Shown in pieces: positions 18,256-26,784 of a DNA stretch of 62,408 nt. Numbering within the stretch: position 1 is the stretch's first letter; every line of letters begins with the position of its first letter. Under the pieces are notes generated by a model that saw only the letters and a list, made by a program, of their open reading frames with translations, did no database searches and was not told the origin of the DNA. The stretch comes from Roseburia sp. Its GTDB lineage: Bacteria > Bacillota > Clostridia > Lachnospirales > Lachnospiraceae. The stretch lies in the NCBI GenBank assembly GCA_023664265.1, contig JAMPFV010000001.1, positions 234,460-296,867 on the forward strand, given 5' to 3'. The translations under genes were made by a program, and so were the position numbers.

Positions 18256-19245
18256 CTAACCTTCCGTATTTTCCGTATTGCCGGTGTTTCCCGTGCCCGC
18301 GGCGCCTGTGCCGATGCCGGGAAGGACAATCGTGTCGTCGCCCGCGCCTGATCCCGCACCGCACCGCGAAGTACACGGAACGGCACAGCTTTCCTTATAC
18401 TGCTCCTCGCAAAGCGGAGGGCCAAGCTCCAAGGGCTTAATCGCCAAATCCAGCAAATCGCCCGCGACAAACCGCAGACAACTGCTGTTATCCGGTGTGA
18501 TCAGACTTCCCTTGGGGGTGTTGATCTTCCCCGCGCTCTCCACACGGTATCCCGCAAAATACAGGCTCTGCAGAACCAGCGTCAGGCCGACCGTGATCGT
18601 GTCGTCATCCGTGTCAAATCCCAGAACCTTCCCCATCGCATAGAGGTTCAGGCCTTGTCTGATATAATTGTTGGTTCCCAGAAAACCGACATAATTGATA
18701 TTCGGAGTCGGTGTAGCGGTGGGGGCCGTGACCGCATCATAGCTGATTCCATATGGGGCAAAGATTTCCAGCTCCACGGAGGTCGGATTGGTATCTTCAT
18801 CATACGTCGCCGCTGTCGTCTCCGGCGGCAGATAAACAGCCGTAGGATAAAGCGTCGTCAGCAGGCGGCAGTTCTCGTCGTAAAGATTGACGGCAAACTC
18901 AATCGACAGATTCGACAGGGTGACGACATAGCAGTTGGGCCTGCCCGTAATCGCCTCGATCACAACATCCCCGTCGCCGTAGGTGTAACTGATATTCAGC
19001 ACCTGCGCCGTCGCCGACACTGCCGTCGGATAGGTGGTCGAAATATCCGCGCCCAGCGCAAAGCTCGCGCAGAGATTAATCCCTATCTCGTCATAGATCA
19101 GCGGCGCCATAAGGCTTAATACCTTGGGCGACTCGCAAATCGGGTTGACACACACGTCTATGCAGTTGTTTCCCTGCATGTTTTGAACCACGTTGCTGAC
19201 AATCCTTGCCTTGCATCCGCATTTCCCTGATCTTCCTTTCGCCAT
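18256..19245 (-). CDS. Cys-rich protein of unknown function
   Basis: 329 residues, not recognised. The N-terminus is basic and cysteine-rich (KGRSGKCGCKARIV, then CIDVCVNPIC). The middle is rich in beta-forming, Thr/Tyr segments. A Thr/Pro stretch (TAPTATPTPN) lies near residue 187. The C-terminus has a second Cys cluster (CEEQYKESCAVPCTSRCGAG) and a Gly/Thr/Asn tail. There is no signal peptide. Such a layout is seen in spore-coat or other self-assembling surface proteins, but that is only a guess. An AAGGA site precedes the ATG. A divergent coiled-coil gene starts 119 bp away and may share its control region. Confidence 0.7.
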   Translation of the reverse strand: MAKGRSGKCGCKARIVSNVVQNMQGNNCIDVCVNPICESPKVLSLMAPLIYDEIGINLCASFALGADISTTYPTAVSATAQVLNISYTYGDGDVVIEAITGRPNCYVVTLSNLSIEFAVNLYDENCRLLTTLYPTAVYLPPETTAATYDEDTNPTSVELEIFAPYGISYDAVTAPTATPTPNINYVGFLGTNNYIRQGLNLYAMGKVLGFDTDDDTITVGLTLVLQSLYFAGYRVESAGKINTPKGSLITPDNSSCLRFVAGDLLDLAIKPLELGPPLCEEQYKESCAVPCTSRCGAGSGAGDDTIVLPGIGTGAAGTGNTGNTENTEG

Positions 19246-19364
19246 AAGCCATTTTCCTTTCTTTTTACTTATTTTATCTTATAATATGTTATTTTTTTTC
19301 ATCCTGTGCCATATATTATACGAAAAAGAAATATTGGAATCAGAGACAGAAATGGGAGACGCCT

Positions 19365-20204
19365 ATGGGAAATGTATATGCCGTTGACGCGGATCAAAAT
19401 CTGATTTTATACAGCACGGGAAACGCTATATGCCTGAGAACCTCTATCGGCGAGAATCTGACAAGGCCGATCATCCTGCGCAATGATTATGCCTCCGGCC
19501 TTTCCGACATTGTCTACAACAATACCATCTATTACGCCTATAAAAGCACCAATCAGGATATCGTCCTGCGAAGCGTCATCGAGCGGGACGACTTATATAA
19601 AATAAGCAGCCACAACACGCCGGACTGCTTTTACCCTCAAATCGCCGCAATACAGAAAACGCTGATTTTATTTTATTTCGTCAAAAACCCCGTGGATAAC
19701 AGCTATTGTCTGAAAACCCTGCTCCCTTTTCAGCCGGAGCAAAGGCTTGTGCTGCCAGAGGCGCTTTTTTCCTCGACATCAGAGGCCTCCGCTCCCGGCG
19801 AAGCCGTATTTGGCTCCCTGCCTGCGCTTCACATTCTGTCAGTCGGCTCCATGCTTCTTGTGTATCTGCTCCATGAGACGCAGGAGTTTGTCTTTTCAGT
19901 CAACGAATCGCTCCACTGTGACAGGCTGGCGGCGGAGAGCGCCTTCCCGTTTGAAGAGCTTGCCCAATGCCGGGAGGAGAGCCGCAAAAGCTTGGAAATG
20001 CTGTCTCTGGCGCAGACGGAGCTGGAGAAAAACAAAACGCTTCTCGCGCAGGCACAGCAGCAAATCTCCCGCCTGCAGTCGGACCTTTCCGGCCGCGACC
20101 GCCTGATACAGAGTATCCAAGGCCAGTACGAGGAGCTGATGAACACCGCCATCAAGTACCGCGAGGAGGCCGTTAAGTGGCACAATAAATTTTATGGGCG
20201 GTAA
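19365..20204 (+). CDS. Beta-rich protein with C-terminal coiled coil, unknown function
   Basis: 279 residues, not recognised. Residues 1-180 are beta-rich with repeated aromatic/Asn motifs (YSTGNAICLRTS, YYAYKSTNQDIVLRS, LYKISSHNTPDCF), resembling blades of a small propeller. Residues 200-265 form a long heptad coiled coil (CREESRKSLEMLSLAQTELE onwards), ending in a basic YREEAVKWHNKFYGR. There is no signal peptide. GGGAG precedes the ATG. It is divergent from the Cys-rich gene and convergent with the AIPR gene. It could be a structural or spore-associated protein; nothing here decides it. Confidence 0.7.
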   Translation: MGNVYAVDADQNLILYSTGNAICLRTSIGENLTRPIILRNDYASGLSDIVYNNTIYYAYKSTNQDIVLRSVIERDDLYKISSHNTPDCFYPQIAAIQKTLILFYFVKNPVDNSYCLKTLLPFQPEQRLVLPEALFSSTSEASAPGEAVFGSLPALHILSVGSMLLVYLLHETQEFVFSVNESLHCDRLAAESAFPFEELAQCREESRKSLEMLSLAQTELEKNKTLLAQAQQQISRLQSDLSGRDRLIQSIQGQYEELMNTAIKYREEAVKWHNKFYGR

Positions 20205-20246
20205 GTGCCTGCGCAAAAGAGCTTCGGCATGGAGGATTAAACTCCT

Positions 20247-22163
20247 TTATTCCACAAGCCGTACATTGATTGCCCTCTCCTGACCATTATTGCGGACAAT
20301 TTTATAGCTGACCTTTTTCCCGATATATGTCCGATCCATATTCGGATTATCAAATTCATGGAAAAAGACATTATCGGGCATATGCTGTATAAATCCAAAT
20401 AACGTATTATGCTTATCCAAGTCTACATTCATCACATATCCCATATACAGCTTCTCCGCGTCATGCTCCTTGGAGGCTCCGTAAATTTCCTTAATAAGGA
20501 AGCTGCGGAATTCAGCGCTGTCCTTAATGCCATATTTATACTGCTCTCCTTTTAAGCCAACCCATTTCTTTCTGATGTCCTCGAATTTATTGCAGGCCTC
20601 CAACGCGCATTGCTTCAGCTTTCCGTCCTCCAAAATCGCCAATAACCGTTCACAATATTGATCAATATCAGCGGATGCCAAATCCGGTGAAAAACCGCCT
20701 TTCATCTCCTTGATCAGGAGCATAATGTGCATTTTATAGCCGCTTAATTCCTTGGGAAGCTTTTTCTCCCTGAAAAGAGCATCCACATTCAAATACAAAA
20801 AGGCCGCCAGGTAATAGGGCTGACAGGAGTGTACATCAATGAACAGATTATCTTTGTAGTCTTTCAATAATGTATATTCATGCTTATGGCTGTCCTCAAC
20901 ATGATTCAGGAACAGTGCAGTCATACTCTGAATCAAGCCGCGAAAGCTGATTTTCTGCTGCGGCTTAATCTGTATGTTGTCCGCGTATTGTCTGGATCTC
21001 CGCTCATAATATATTTTCCGATAGCCTTTTACCTGATTAATTTCAAAATACTTTTCCAGCTTTTTATGAAAGCCCCTGATTGTCTCGAACGCTTCCTCAT
21101 AGACAATATTCTGCCGATTCGCGCCTCTTACAATCCCCTGTGTCACATCATCCTTATTAGAGCCCACAATCTTGGCAATTATTCGGACTTCATCAAGATT
21201 TACGCCCTTGCGGTGCGCCTGATAAATCATATTGCAGGTCTGACATCCGTTTACAATTTGCGGATTCTCCAATACATGCTTTCCATTCTTCGTATTGACG
21301 TCCTGACATACAATCGTAATCCCGTTATTGAACAGGACAAACCGCTCCGGATATTTCTCCAGCGTTGATAAAATCTCCTGATTAACAGCGGAGTCTCCTT
21401 GGGAATCTCTCACATTATCATCAAACATATTCCTCCGAAGCAGTCCGTCGGAGTTTGTCATCAGCTTTATCAATTCCTGCGCTGACACACACACAACATA
21501 GGCATTTCCGAATCTTTCGCGCCCGCCGGTTATCAGAAACTCAGATTTCCATTCCATCTCAGCCTGATAACTGTTTTCATTGGAATTAACGATTTCCTGC
21601 AAGCGCCCTCTGTCTATGTCAATGCTGTCTACACCCGAAAAGCAACTGCTGAATTCGTCGCTAAAGCAGGGCTTTTTATTCTCCTCGCGTTTCCCATAGG
21701 ATACCACCTTCAACGCAGGATTGTCCTTCCATCGGCGCATAACCTCTCGGGACATTGCGTAGGCCAAAATACTTAACCATTTTTCTCCTTCTCCTGCCTC
21801 ATCCAAACTGCGGAAAAGATCCTCCAACTGCTTTGCAAGACCGGCTGCACTGTCAAAGGTCACAAAATACAATTCCAATCTGCCCTTCTTATCCCTCTGC
21901 AAAATATCCTCTATATCCTGCGGTTCACTGAGTATCTGATCGTTCATCAGGAAAAAAGCGCCCTGCACCTGCGGAAATGCCGCGGAATCCACACAGATTT
22001 GATCCAACAAATCGGAATCCGTATCGAGACGGCCTGGCTGAAATTGTGAAAAAAACTGATAATTGACAAATCTTCTCCAATTCACTTCTTTAGAATTATC
22101 CTGCAGATTGAAGTCTTCAACAAACTGATCGAATTTCGCATCCAATAAATCCCGCATCTGCAT
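20247..22163 (-). CDS. AIPR-family (abortive infection phage resistance) protein with cold-shock-like C-terminus
   Basis: 638 residues. The AIPR core is recognisable at about 240-480 by FVLFNNGITIVC (275-286) and NPQIVNGCQTC (300-310). Family members occur in phage-resistance systems such as Mza. The last 65 residues (about 573-637) read like a cold-shock OB-fold: LFGFIQHMPDNVFFHEFDNP, then GKKVSYKIVRNNGQERAINV, matching the GxI..DVFFH..D and GxxAxNV pattern. That would add a nucleic-acid-binding module. It is the last of three genes, 15 bp after the unknown middle gene. The start ATG follows GGAGAGGGGG. The AIPR call is firm; the OB-fold is my reading. Confidence 0.85.
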   Translation of the reverse strand: MQMRDLLDAKFDQFVEDFNLQDNSKEVNWRRFVNYQFFSQFQPGRLDTDSDLLDQICVDSAAFPQVQGAFFLMNDQILSEPQDIEDILQRDKKGRLELYFVTFDSAAGLAKQLEDLFRSLDEAGEGEKWLSILAYAMSREVMRRWKDNPALKVVSYGKREENKKPCFSDEFSSCFSGVDSIDIDRGRLQEIVNSNENSYQAEMEWKSEFLITGGRERFGNAYVVCVSAQELIKLMTNSDGLLRRNMFDDNVRDSQGDSAVNQEILSTLEKYPERFVLFNNGITIVCQDVNTKNGKHVLENPQIVNGCQTCNMIYQAHRKGVNLDEVRIIAKIVGSNKDDVTQGIVRGANRQNIVYEEAFETIRGFHKKLEKYFEINQVKGYRKIYYERRSRQYADNIQIKPQQKISFRGLIQSMTALFLNHVEDSHKHEYTLLKDYKDNLFIDVHSCQPYYLAAFLYLNVDALFREKKLPKELSGYKMHIMLLIKEMKGGFSPDLASADIDQYCERLLAILEDGKLKQCALEACNKFEDIRKKWVGLKGEQYKYGIKDSAEFRSFLIKEIYGASKEHDAEKLYMGYVMNVDLDKHNTLFGFIQHMPDNVFFHEFDNPNMDRTYIGKKVSYKIVRNNGQERAINVRLVE

Positions 22164-22178
22164 CCCAATCCCCCTCTC

Positions 22179-22865
22179 CTATATGGGAAATCTCATTTTA
22201 TAGATTCGGCTGTCTTCGCAAAGCAGCCTGATATGAATTTTGTATGTATCCGTTCCGTCCTCCGTCAAAAAAGTTCCATCCAGAATGGCCTGCGCCGCCT
22301 TGAGGCGCGCTCTGTATTTCGCAATATCCGTCCGCTTTTTCCGCTGTGGCAAGGTCATGGTTGCGGAAGGCCTTTCCATCTCATCGCAATATCTTCGGCA
22401 GTCATCCCTGAGACGCTTCATTTTCTCTTCATCATAGCGTCTTGTGATAACGCCCAAATCCGGGGTTTCCGGATACCCCGCCACACGCTTCAGAATATAT
22501 TGCCGCAAATATCGCACTCCCGCATTCCATTGATTATAAAGCGTAACCACCGTATGCTCTCCCGCCAACGCCGCCTTAATATCGTATAAATACCATTTGA
22601 CGAACCTCTCTTCATGGTTCACAACCACAGCCGTAATGTCAATGCGTCTTGCTCCATCCTTAGACATCCCCTCCGGCAGGTATTCGTGGGCAAAATATCC
22701 GACATCATTCTCCCCCATACGATACTCCAAAGTTACCTGATCCACGCTGCCATCCGTCTGCCTTTCTTCCACCGTAACATCGCGAAAGCCTCTCACCTCA
22801 TACAGCTTTGCCCGTTCAGGCATCTCCGATTCCTTTAGTCTTCTTGCCTTTATCGTCTTTCTCAC
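22179..22865 (-). CDS. Unknown protein of the AIPR operon, possible PD-(D/E)XK nuclease
   Basis: 228 residues, family not recognised. A central block GARRIDITAVVVNHEERFV (D76) is followed by WYLYDIKAAL (D95-x-K97) and LYNQW (Q112). This spacing could be a PD-(D/E)XK nuclease core with E61 as the first acid, but it is only suggestive. The C-terminal half is helical and very basic. The GTG start overlaps the ATPase stop by 4 nt (GTGA). An ATG at 22823 (residue 15) has a better site, AAGGA at 7 nt, and may be the true start. Its position between an ATPase and an AIPR gene makes a defence role likely. Confidence 0.75.
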   Translation of the reverse strand: MRKTIKARRLKESEMPERAKLYEVRGFRDVTVEERQTDGSVDQVTLEYRMGENDVGYFAHEYLPEGMSKDGARRIDITAVVVNHEERFVKWYLYDIKAALAGEHTVVTLYNQWNAGVRYLRQYILKRVAGYPETPDLGVITRRYDEEKMKRLRDDCRRYCDEMERPSATMTLPQRKKRTDIAKYRARLKAAQAILDGTFLTEDGTDTYKIHIRLLCEDSRIYKMRFPI

Positions 22866-24160
22866 CTCGTAATTTTATCCGCCTCGTCGTAAAGCTTATC
22901 CAGATTGTTGCCGAAAAGCCGAAAGTCATATCCCATCAGCGGGTGACTTATAAACTCCAATTTCTCGACGGTTGTTTTTCCCTGTTTTCCATTGCGAAAT
23001 TCATATACCCCCGCCTTCGCATCAGTGCGCAGTAAATCCGCATCCTTTAGCTCCAATTCCGACAACAGCTCATACTCCGCCCTGCCTTGATTCAACTGCG
23101 TCAGCATAAGCAAATTGTTCAACCGGCTTGCCATTGTATCGCTATGCGAGCTTATAATCACATGCATTCCCGCATTCACCATGCGAATCAGCCATCGCGC
23201 CATCTCTCTCTGCATCAGCGGGTGCAGACTGTTCTCCACCTCATCACAGTACAGCCAGTCTATACGCTGTGTCGCGCTTAACGCCTTGATAAAGGGGGTC
23301 AGCTCATGGATCATGGAGGACGCCATATACAGGGAAACCGTCTTGTCCGCGTATTTGTCTGTATAGAATGTCTCATCGCCCTTCTGCACGACCTTCCCTT
23401 GCAGCAGATGTTCTTCCCCGAACTCCAGCAAGGAACACTTCGCTTCATTGAGCTGTTTCTCCTCCGTATAAAGCTGGAGAAAGCGCAGAAAATCCTTCAT
23501 CGGAATCGCTAAGCTGCCGGCTGTCCCCTCCGCAAAATAATACTTATACAACAGCTGCAGCCCTGAGCGTGATGCCGGCAAAAAGAGCTGACCGAAATCA
23601 GAAGCCGTTTTCTCAGATAAGATAAACCTCCAAACAACCTTTAAAGCCTCTTTTGCCGCGTCCTCCGACAACTCACAATCCGGAATCCGGCTCTCAAGAG
23701 ACCTTATATTCTCCCCATTTTCATATTGTCGAGTGTCTATGCTGACGCCTGTCCTCTGATTCCCCCCATCCGTATTTCTATACGCAGAAATACTGCTCAC
23801 AAAATAGGTTTCCTCATCGCCATCCAACGCGACCTTTATCTCTCCAATCGGTATCCGCACACCAAAGATTTCCTCGATAATCCTCGCCCTATTCTCAGCC
23901 AAATATTTATTTGCCTGCAATTCCACTTCCCTAAACCAGTCCCGGTCGCAGCGAATCAGGTACTGACCATTCGAATCCGTCCTCTTTGTCTTGTCGATGG
24001 GTACAGTGAGACTCAGCAGTACCTTCCTGAGTCCGTAAATCAACTGCATCAGCATTGTTTTACCGCTGTTATTGTTTCCGACAAAAACAATCAAATCGTC
24101 TAATGAAATATCTGCCAATTCAATCTTGCCAAAATTTTTAATTACTATATGCAATACCAA
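22862..24160 (-). CDS. AAA/ABC-type ATPase of the AIPR operon
   Basis: 432 residues, SMC/RecF-like ATPase of the AAA_15/AAA_21 type. Walker A is GNNNSGKT (28-35). A LPASRSG motif lies at 194-200, an ABC-signature-like ASSMIHEL near 280, Walker B WLYCDEVENSLHP (302-314) and the H-loop SSHSDT (H339). Such ATPases drive many phage-defence systems together with a nuclease partner. There is no TOPRIM domain, so it is not a full OLD protein. The start is TTG at 24160: an in-frame stop lies immediately upstream and AGGAGG is 11 nt away. It is the first gene of a three-gene operon with its own promoter. Confidence 0.88.
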   Translation of the reverse strand: MVLHIVIKNFGKIELADISLDDLIVFVGNNNSGKTMLMQLIYGLRKVLLSLTVPIDKTKRTDSNGQYLIRCDRDWFREVELQANKYLAENRARIIEEIFGVRIPIGEIKVALDGDEETYFVSSISAYRNTDGGNQRTGVSIDTRQYENGENIRSLESRIPDCELSEDAAKEALKVVWRFILSEKTASDFGQLFLPASRSGLQLLYKYYFAEGTAGSLAIPMKDFLRFLQLYTEEKQLNEAKCSLLEFGEEHLLQGKVVQKGDETFYTDKYADKTVSLYMASSMIHELTPFIKALSATQRIDWLYCDEVENSLHPLMQREMARWLIRMVNAGMHVIISSHSDTMASRLNNLLMLTQLNQGRAEYELLSELELKDADLLRTDAKAGVYEFRNGKQGKTTVEKLEFISHPLMGYDFRLFGNNLDKLYDEADKITR

Positions 24161-24215
24161 TCAATACATCTCCTCCTGAATCGTATTCGTATGGAACCAA
24201 CCGTTTTATATCTTC

Positions 24216-24244
24216 AGTATAGCTCTTTTTATCCTTTTAATCAA
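24216..24244 (-). promoter_or_regulatory. Sigma-A promoter of the ATPase-unknown-AIPR operon
   Basis: Minus strand -35 TTGATT (24239-24244), exactly 17 bp, and -10 TATACT (24216-24221), about 45 bp upstream of the initiation region. It separates this operon from the upstream acylation cluster. Confidence 0.75.
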
Positions 24245-24268
24245 CTCGCAACCGCCTTCAAAAGCGCT

Positions 24269-24293
24269 GTGGCAAATACCTTGGGGCTGCCAC
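24269..24293 (-). terminator. Possible terminator after the DHHW gene
   Basis: GTGGCA (24269-24274) pairs with TGCCAC (24288-24293) around a 13-nt loop just after the DHHW stop. The following T-tract is weak. Confidence 0.4.
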
Positions 24294-24299
24294 TCCCCC

Positions 24300-25418
24300 T
24301 CACTTGAGCATACTGCTGTTATTGAGCACCGCTATGCTGTACAGGAACAGAATATCCGCGTCCTCGAAGTCCACATACTCCCCGATTCGCTCACTGCTGA
24401 TATAGCGCAGATCAATCAGTGTTATCTCGCTGTACGCCTCCAACAGCAGCGGCGTCAGACTGCTCGCATAGGAATCCCTGAACAGAATCAGCCGCCTGTC
24501 CGTGGCCGCCTTGGGGCTGCTGACGACCTGCAGCGCAGCCGCGCCGCCAAGGAAAATATCGTACTTATCCACGCTCCTTTCATCCGTGAGCCTGTCAAGC
24601 TGATAGACCGATTGGGTCAATCCCGTCTCGAGATTCCACACCGCCGCGCTGTCCGTCACATCATTCGTCAGATACACCATCGTATCGGGCGGCAGCGCCA
24701 AGGCCGCCTGTCCGTAATACACCCCGTAAAAATCCTGTATCTCATGCGGCGTAAAATCTGCGCCCGTCCCGATATCCGCGCCCGCTCCAAGCCCGTCCGC
24801 AAGCGCAACTGCCGTGTCCAAAATCCGCTCCTGCCGCCAGTGCGTGTCCGTCGTATAGTAGTCGTCGATGCTCAGCGACGCTGTCAGATCGATAGCCCCG
24901 AACGCCTCCTGATCCATATTTTCGCGCAGCAGGCGAAACAGCGTGTCATACGCCATCGCCGGATAGCCGTTGCGCGCCGCGAGGAAATAATTCTTGTCGG
25001 GAACCACCGCATAGTAAGCCCTCTGCCCGGGAAAATACTGCTCCCGCACCGCGTTCATCTTCTCCGCCGCCCTTTGGACGCTCGATTCGTTCAACTCCTC
25101 GAGCTTCGCGGCCTGTCCCTCCGCCACATAGATCCCGTTGTTTTCCCGCTGTCCCAGCACCTCGTAGGCAAAGCCCGCCTTGATCCTGCGAAAGCCGTCA
25201 CGCAGCGGAAAATGGTCGAGCAGATAAGTCTCGAAATCATTCATAAAGGACTCGTCGAGCACCGCCTCATACGTCAGCTCAGGCTTCTTGGCAAGCCGTC
25301 TGCGCTCCGCCTGAGAAACCGCCTGCTTGGGCAGCAGGACAAATGCCGCCGCAAAGCCCGCCAGACACAGGACGAAGCTGTATATCGTTATCCTCTGCTT
25401 CCATTTGCCGCCTTCCAT
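24300..25418 (-). CDS. DHHW-family (AlgX/AlgJ-like) acylation partner protein
   Basis: 372 residues. One membrane anchor (about 10-29) places an SGNH/AlgX-like domain outside the cell. The family motifs are LLDHFPLRD (D68-H69) and TDTHW (D191, H193, W194). These proteins work with an MBOAT protein to O-acetylate extracellular polysaccharide. The frame is open far upstream, but that part is a shadow of the MBOAT gene; the ATG at 25418 has AGGAGG and lies 11 bp after the MBOAT stop. Third gene of the DUF4358-MBOAT-DHHW set. Confidence 0.88.
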   Translation of the reverse strand: MEGGKWKQRITIYSFVLCLAGFAAAFVLLPKQAVSQAERRRLAKKPELTYEAVLDESFMNDFETYLLDHFPLRDGFRRIKAGFAYEVLGQRENNGIYVAEGQAAKLEELNESSVQRAAEKMNAVREQYFPGQRAYYAVVPDKNYFLAARNGYPAMAYDTLFRLLRENMDQEAFGAIDLTASLSIDDYYTTDTHWRQERILDTAVALADGLGAGADIGTGADFTPHEIQDFYGVYYGQAALALPPDTMVYLTNDVTDSAAVWNLETGLTQSVYQLDRLTDERSVDKYDIFLGGAAALQVVSSPKAATDRRLILFRDSYASSLTPLLLEAYSEITLIDLRYISSERIGEYVDFEDADILFLYSIAVLNNSSMLK

Positions 25419-25429
25419 GGTCAATCCTC

Positions 25430-26764
25430 CTAAAACCGAAAATACAAAAACGGGTTGAACGAGCCGTCCACAATATACGCCGTGCAGACCATCAGCACCG
25501 CGACGGAGAACGCCGCCCGCAGCAGATGCAGCGCAATGTCGCCGCCGCGCCATATCCGCAGCCATTTCTGCAGACGCCCCCACAGCATGGCGGGAAACGG
25601 CGTCGCGCCAACGATTCCGATAAACAAAATGCCGAGGCGGTTGCGCAGCACATAGGCGGACGCTCCCGCCCCGCCGACGTGCCAGAGGCTCTTGATGTCG
25701 AACCACGCCTGCCCTAAGTCCGTATTGTGGAAGATCAAAAAGCTCACAAGGATAAAAAACAGCACGCCAACATGCCGCGCCACCCCGAGAACCGCCGATT
25801 CCTCAACAGGACGCCCGACAAGCTTCTCCACCACCAGAAGCGCCGCAAACATCAGCCCCCACAGGATGAAGTTCCACTCCGCGCCGTGCCACAGCCCCGT
25901 GAAGCCCCACACGACAAGGATATTGAATATCCACCGCAGCCTCCCCACGCGGCTGCCGCCCAGCGGAATATAGAGATAGTCCCGAAACCACGCGCCGAGC
26001 GTGATATGCCACCTGTGCCAAAATTCACTGATGCTTCCCGAGATAAACGGGTAGCGGAAATTCTCGGGAAAGTGAAAGCCCAGCATTCTTCCCAGTCCGA
26101 TTGCCATATCGGAATAGCCCGAAAAGTCAAAATAGATCTGCAGGGACACGGCAGCCGCATAACACCACGACAGCGCAAGCCCCCTGTCCGTCAGGGCGGC
26201 GGCCTCCGCGACAAACTCCCCCAAGACGTTTGCTATCAGCACCTTTTTGCCAAGCCCGACACAGAATCGGACAATGCCGTACTCCATATTGACATGCGTG
26301 TCACAATTTTTCTCTTTTCTTGCCAGCGCGCTCTGCACGTCGCTGTAGCGGACGATCGGCCCCGCGACAAGCTGCGGGAACAGCGCGACATAGGCCGCCA
26401 GCGTCAGCAGATTTTTCTGACGCGCCACCCGCCCCGTCCACACGTCAATGCTGTAGCTCACCAACTGGAAGGTGTAAAAGGAAATCCCTATCGGGAAGAT
26501 GTCCGAGAATTTGAAAAAGAACAGAATCCCAAACGGCACGATTACAGACAGCGCATGGCAGACCCGATTGTGAAACAGGGTCAGCACATACACCAGCAAT
26601 ATCTCCGCAAGCATCAGAAACACAAATAACGGCTCGCCCCACGCGTAAAACAGCAGGGACATTGCCAGCAGGACAACGTTCCTGCCCTTTGACGGCACAA
26701 GCGCATACAGCAGCAGCGTCAAAGGCAGGAAAATATACAGGAAGGTGATACTGGAAAAAAGCAT
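25430..26764 (-). CDS. MBOAT-family membrane O-acyltransferase
   Basis: 444 residues, polytopic AlgI/DltB-like protein. It moves acyl groups across the membrane for modification of surface polysaccharide or teichoic acid. The MBOAT core EFWHRWHITLGAWFRDYLYI and the active-site histidine motif FTGLWHGAEWNFILWG are intact. The hydrophobic start (MLFSSITFLYIFLPLTLLLY) is typical. It sits between the DUF4358 lipoprotein gene (20 bp) and the DHHW gene (11 bp), forming one transcription unit. The substrate polymer is unknown. Confidence 0.93.
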   Translation of the reverse strand: MLFSSITFLYIFLPLTLLLYALVPSKGRNVVLLAMSLLFYAWGEPLFVFLMLAEILLVYVLTLFHNRVCHALSVIVPFGILFFFKFSDIFPIGISFYTFQLVSYSIDVWTGRVARQKNLLTLAAYVALFPQLVAGPIVRYSDVQSALARKEKNCDTHVNMEYGIVRFCVGLGKKVLIANVLGEFVAEAAALTDRGLALSWCYAAAVSLQIYFDFSGYSDMAIGLGRMLGFHFPENFRYPFISGSISEFWHRWHITLGAWFRDYLYIPLGGSRVGRLRWIFNILVVWGFTGLWHGAEWNFILWGLMFAALLVVEKLVGRPVEESAVLGVARHVGVLFFILVSFLIFHNTDLGQAWFDIKSLWHVGGAGASAYVLRNRLGILFIGIVGATPFPAMLWGRLQKWLRIWRGGDIALHLLRAAFSVAVLMVCTAYIVDGSFNPFLYFRF

Positions 26765-26784
26765 GGCAGCCGCTCCTACTGAAA

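Noticed and set aside
20247..24160. Mza, Septu or OLD/Gabija system
   Set aside because: No MutL, Z1, HNH, TOPRIM or UvrD-like helicase is present beside the ATPase and AIPR genes.
24161..24169. A two-codon leader peptide (ATG TAT TGA) before the ATPase start
   Set aside because: The ATG is too close to the AGGAGG to be used efficiently; the in-frame stop mainly shows that initiation is at the TTG.
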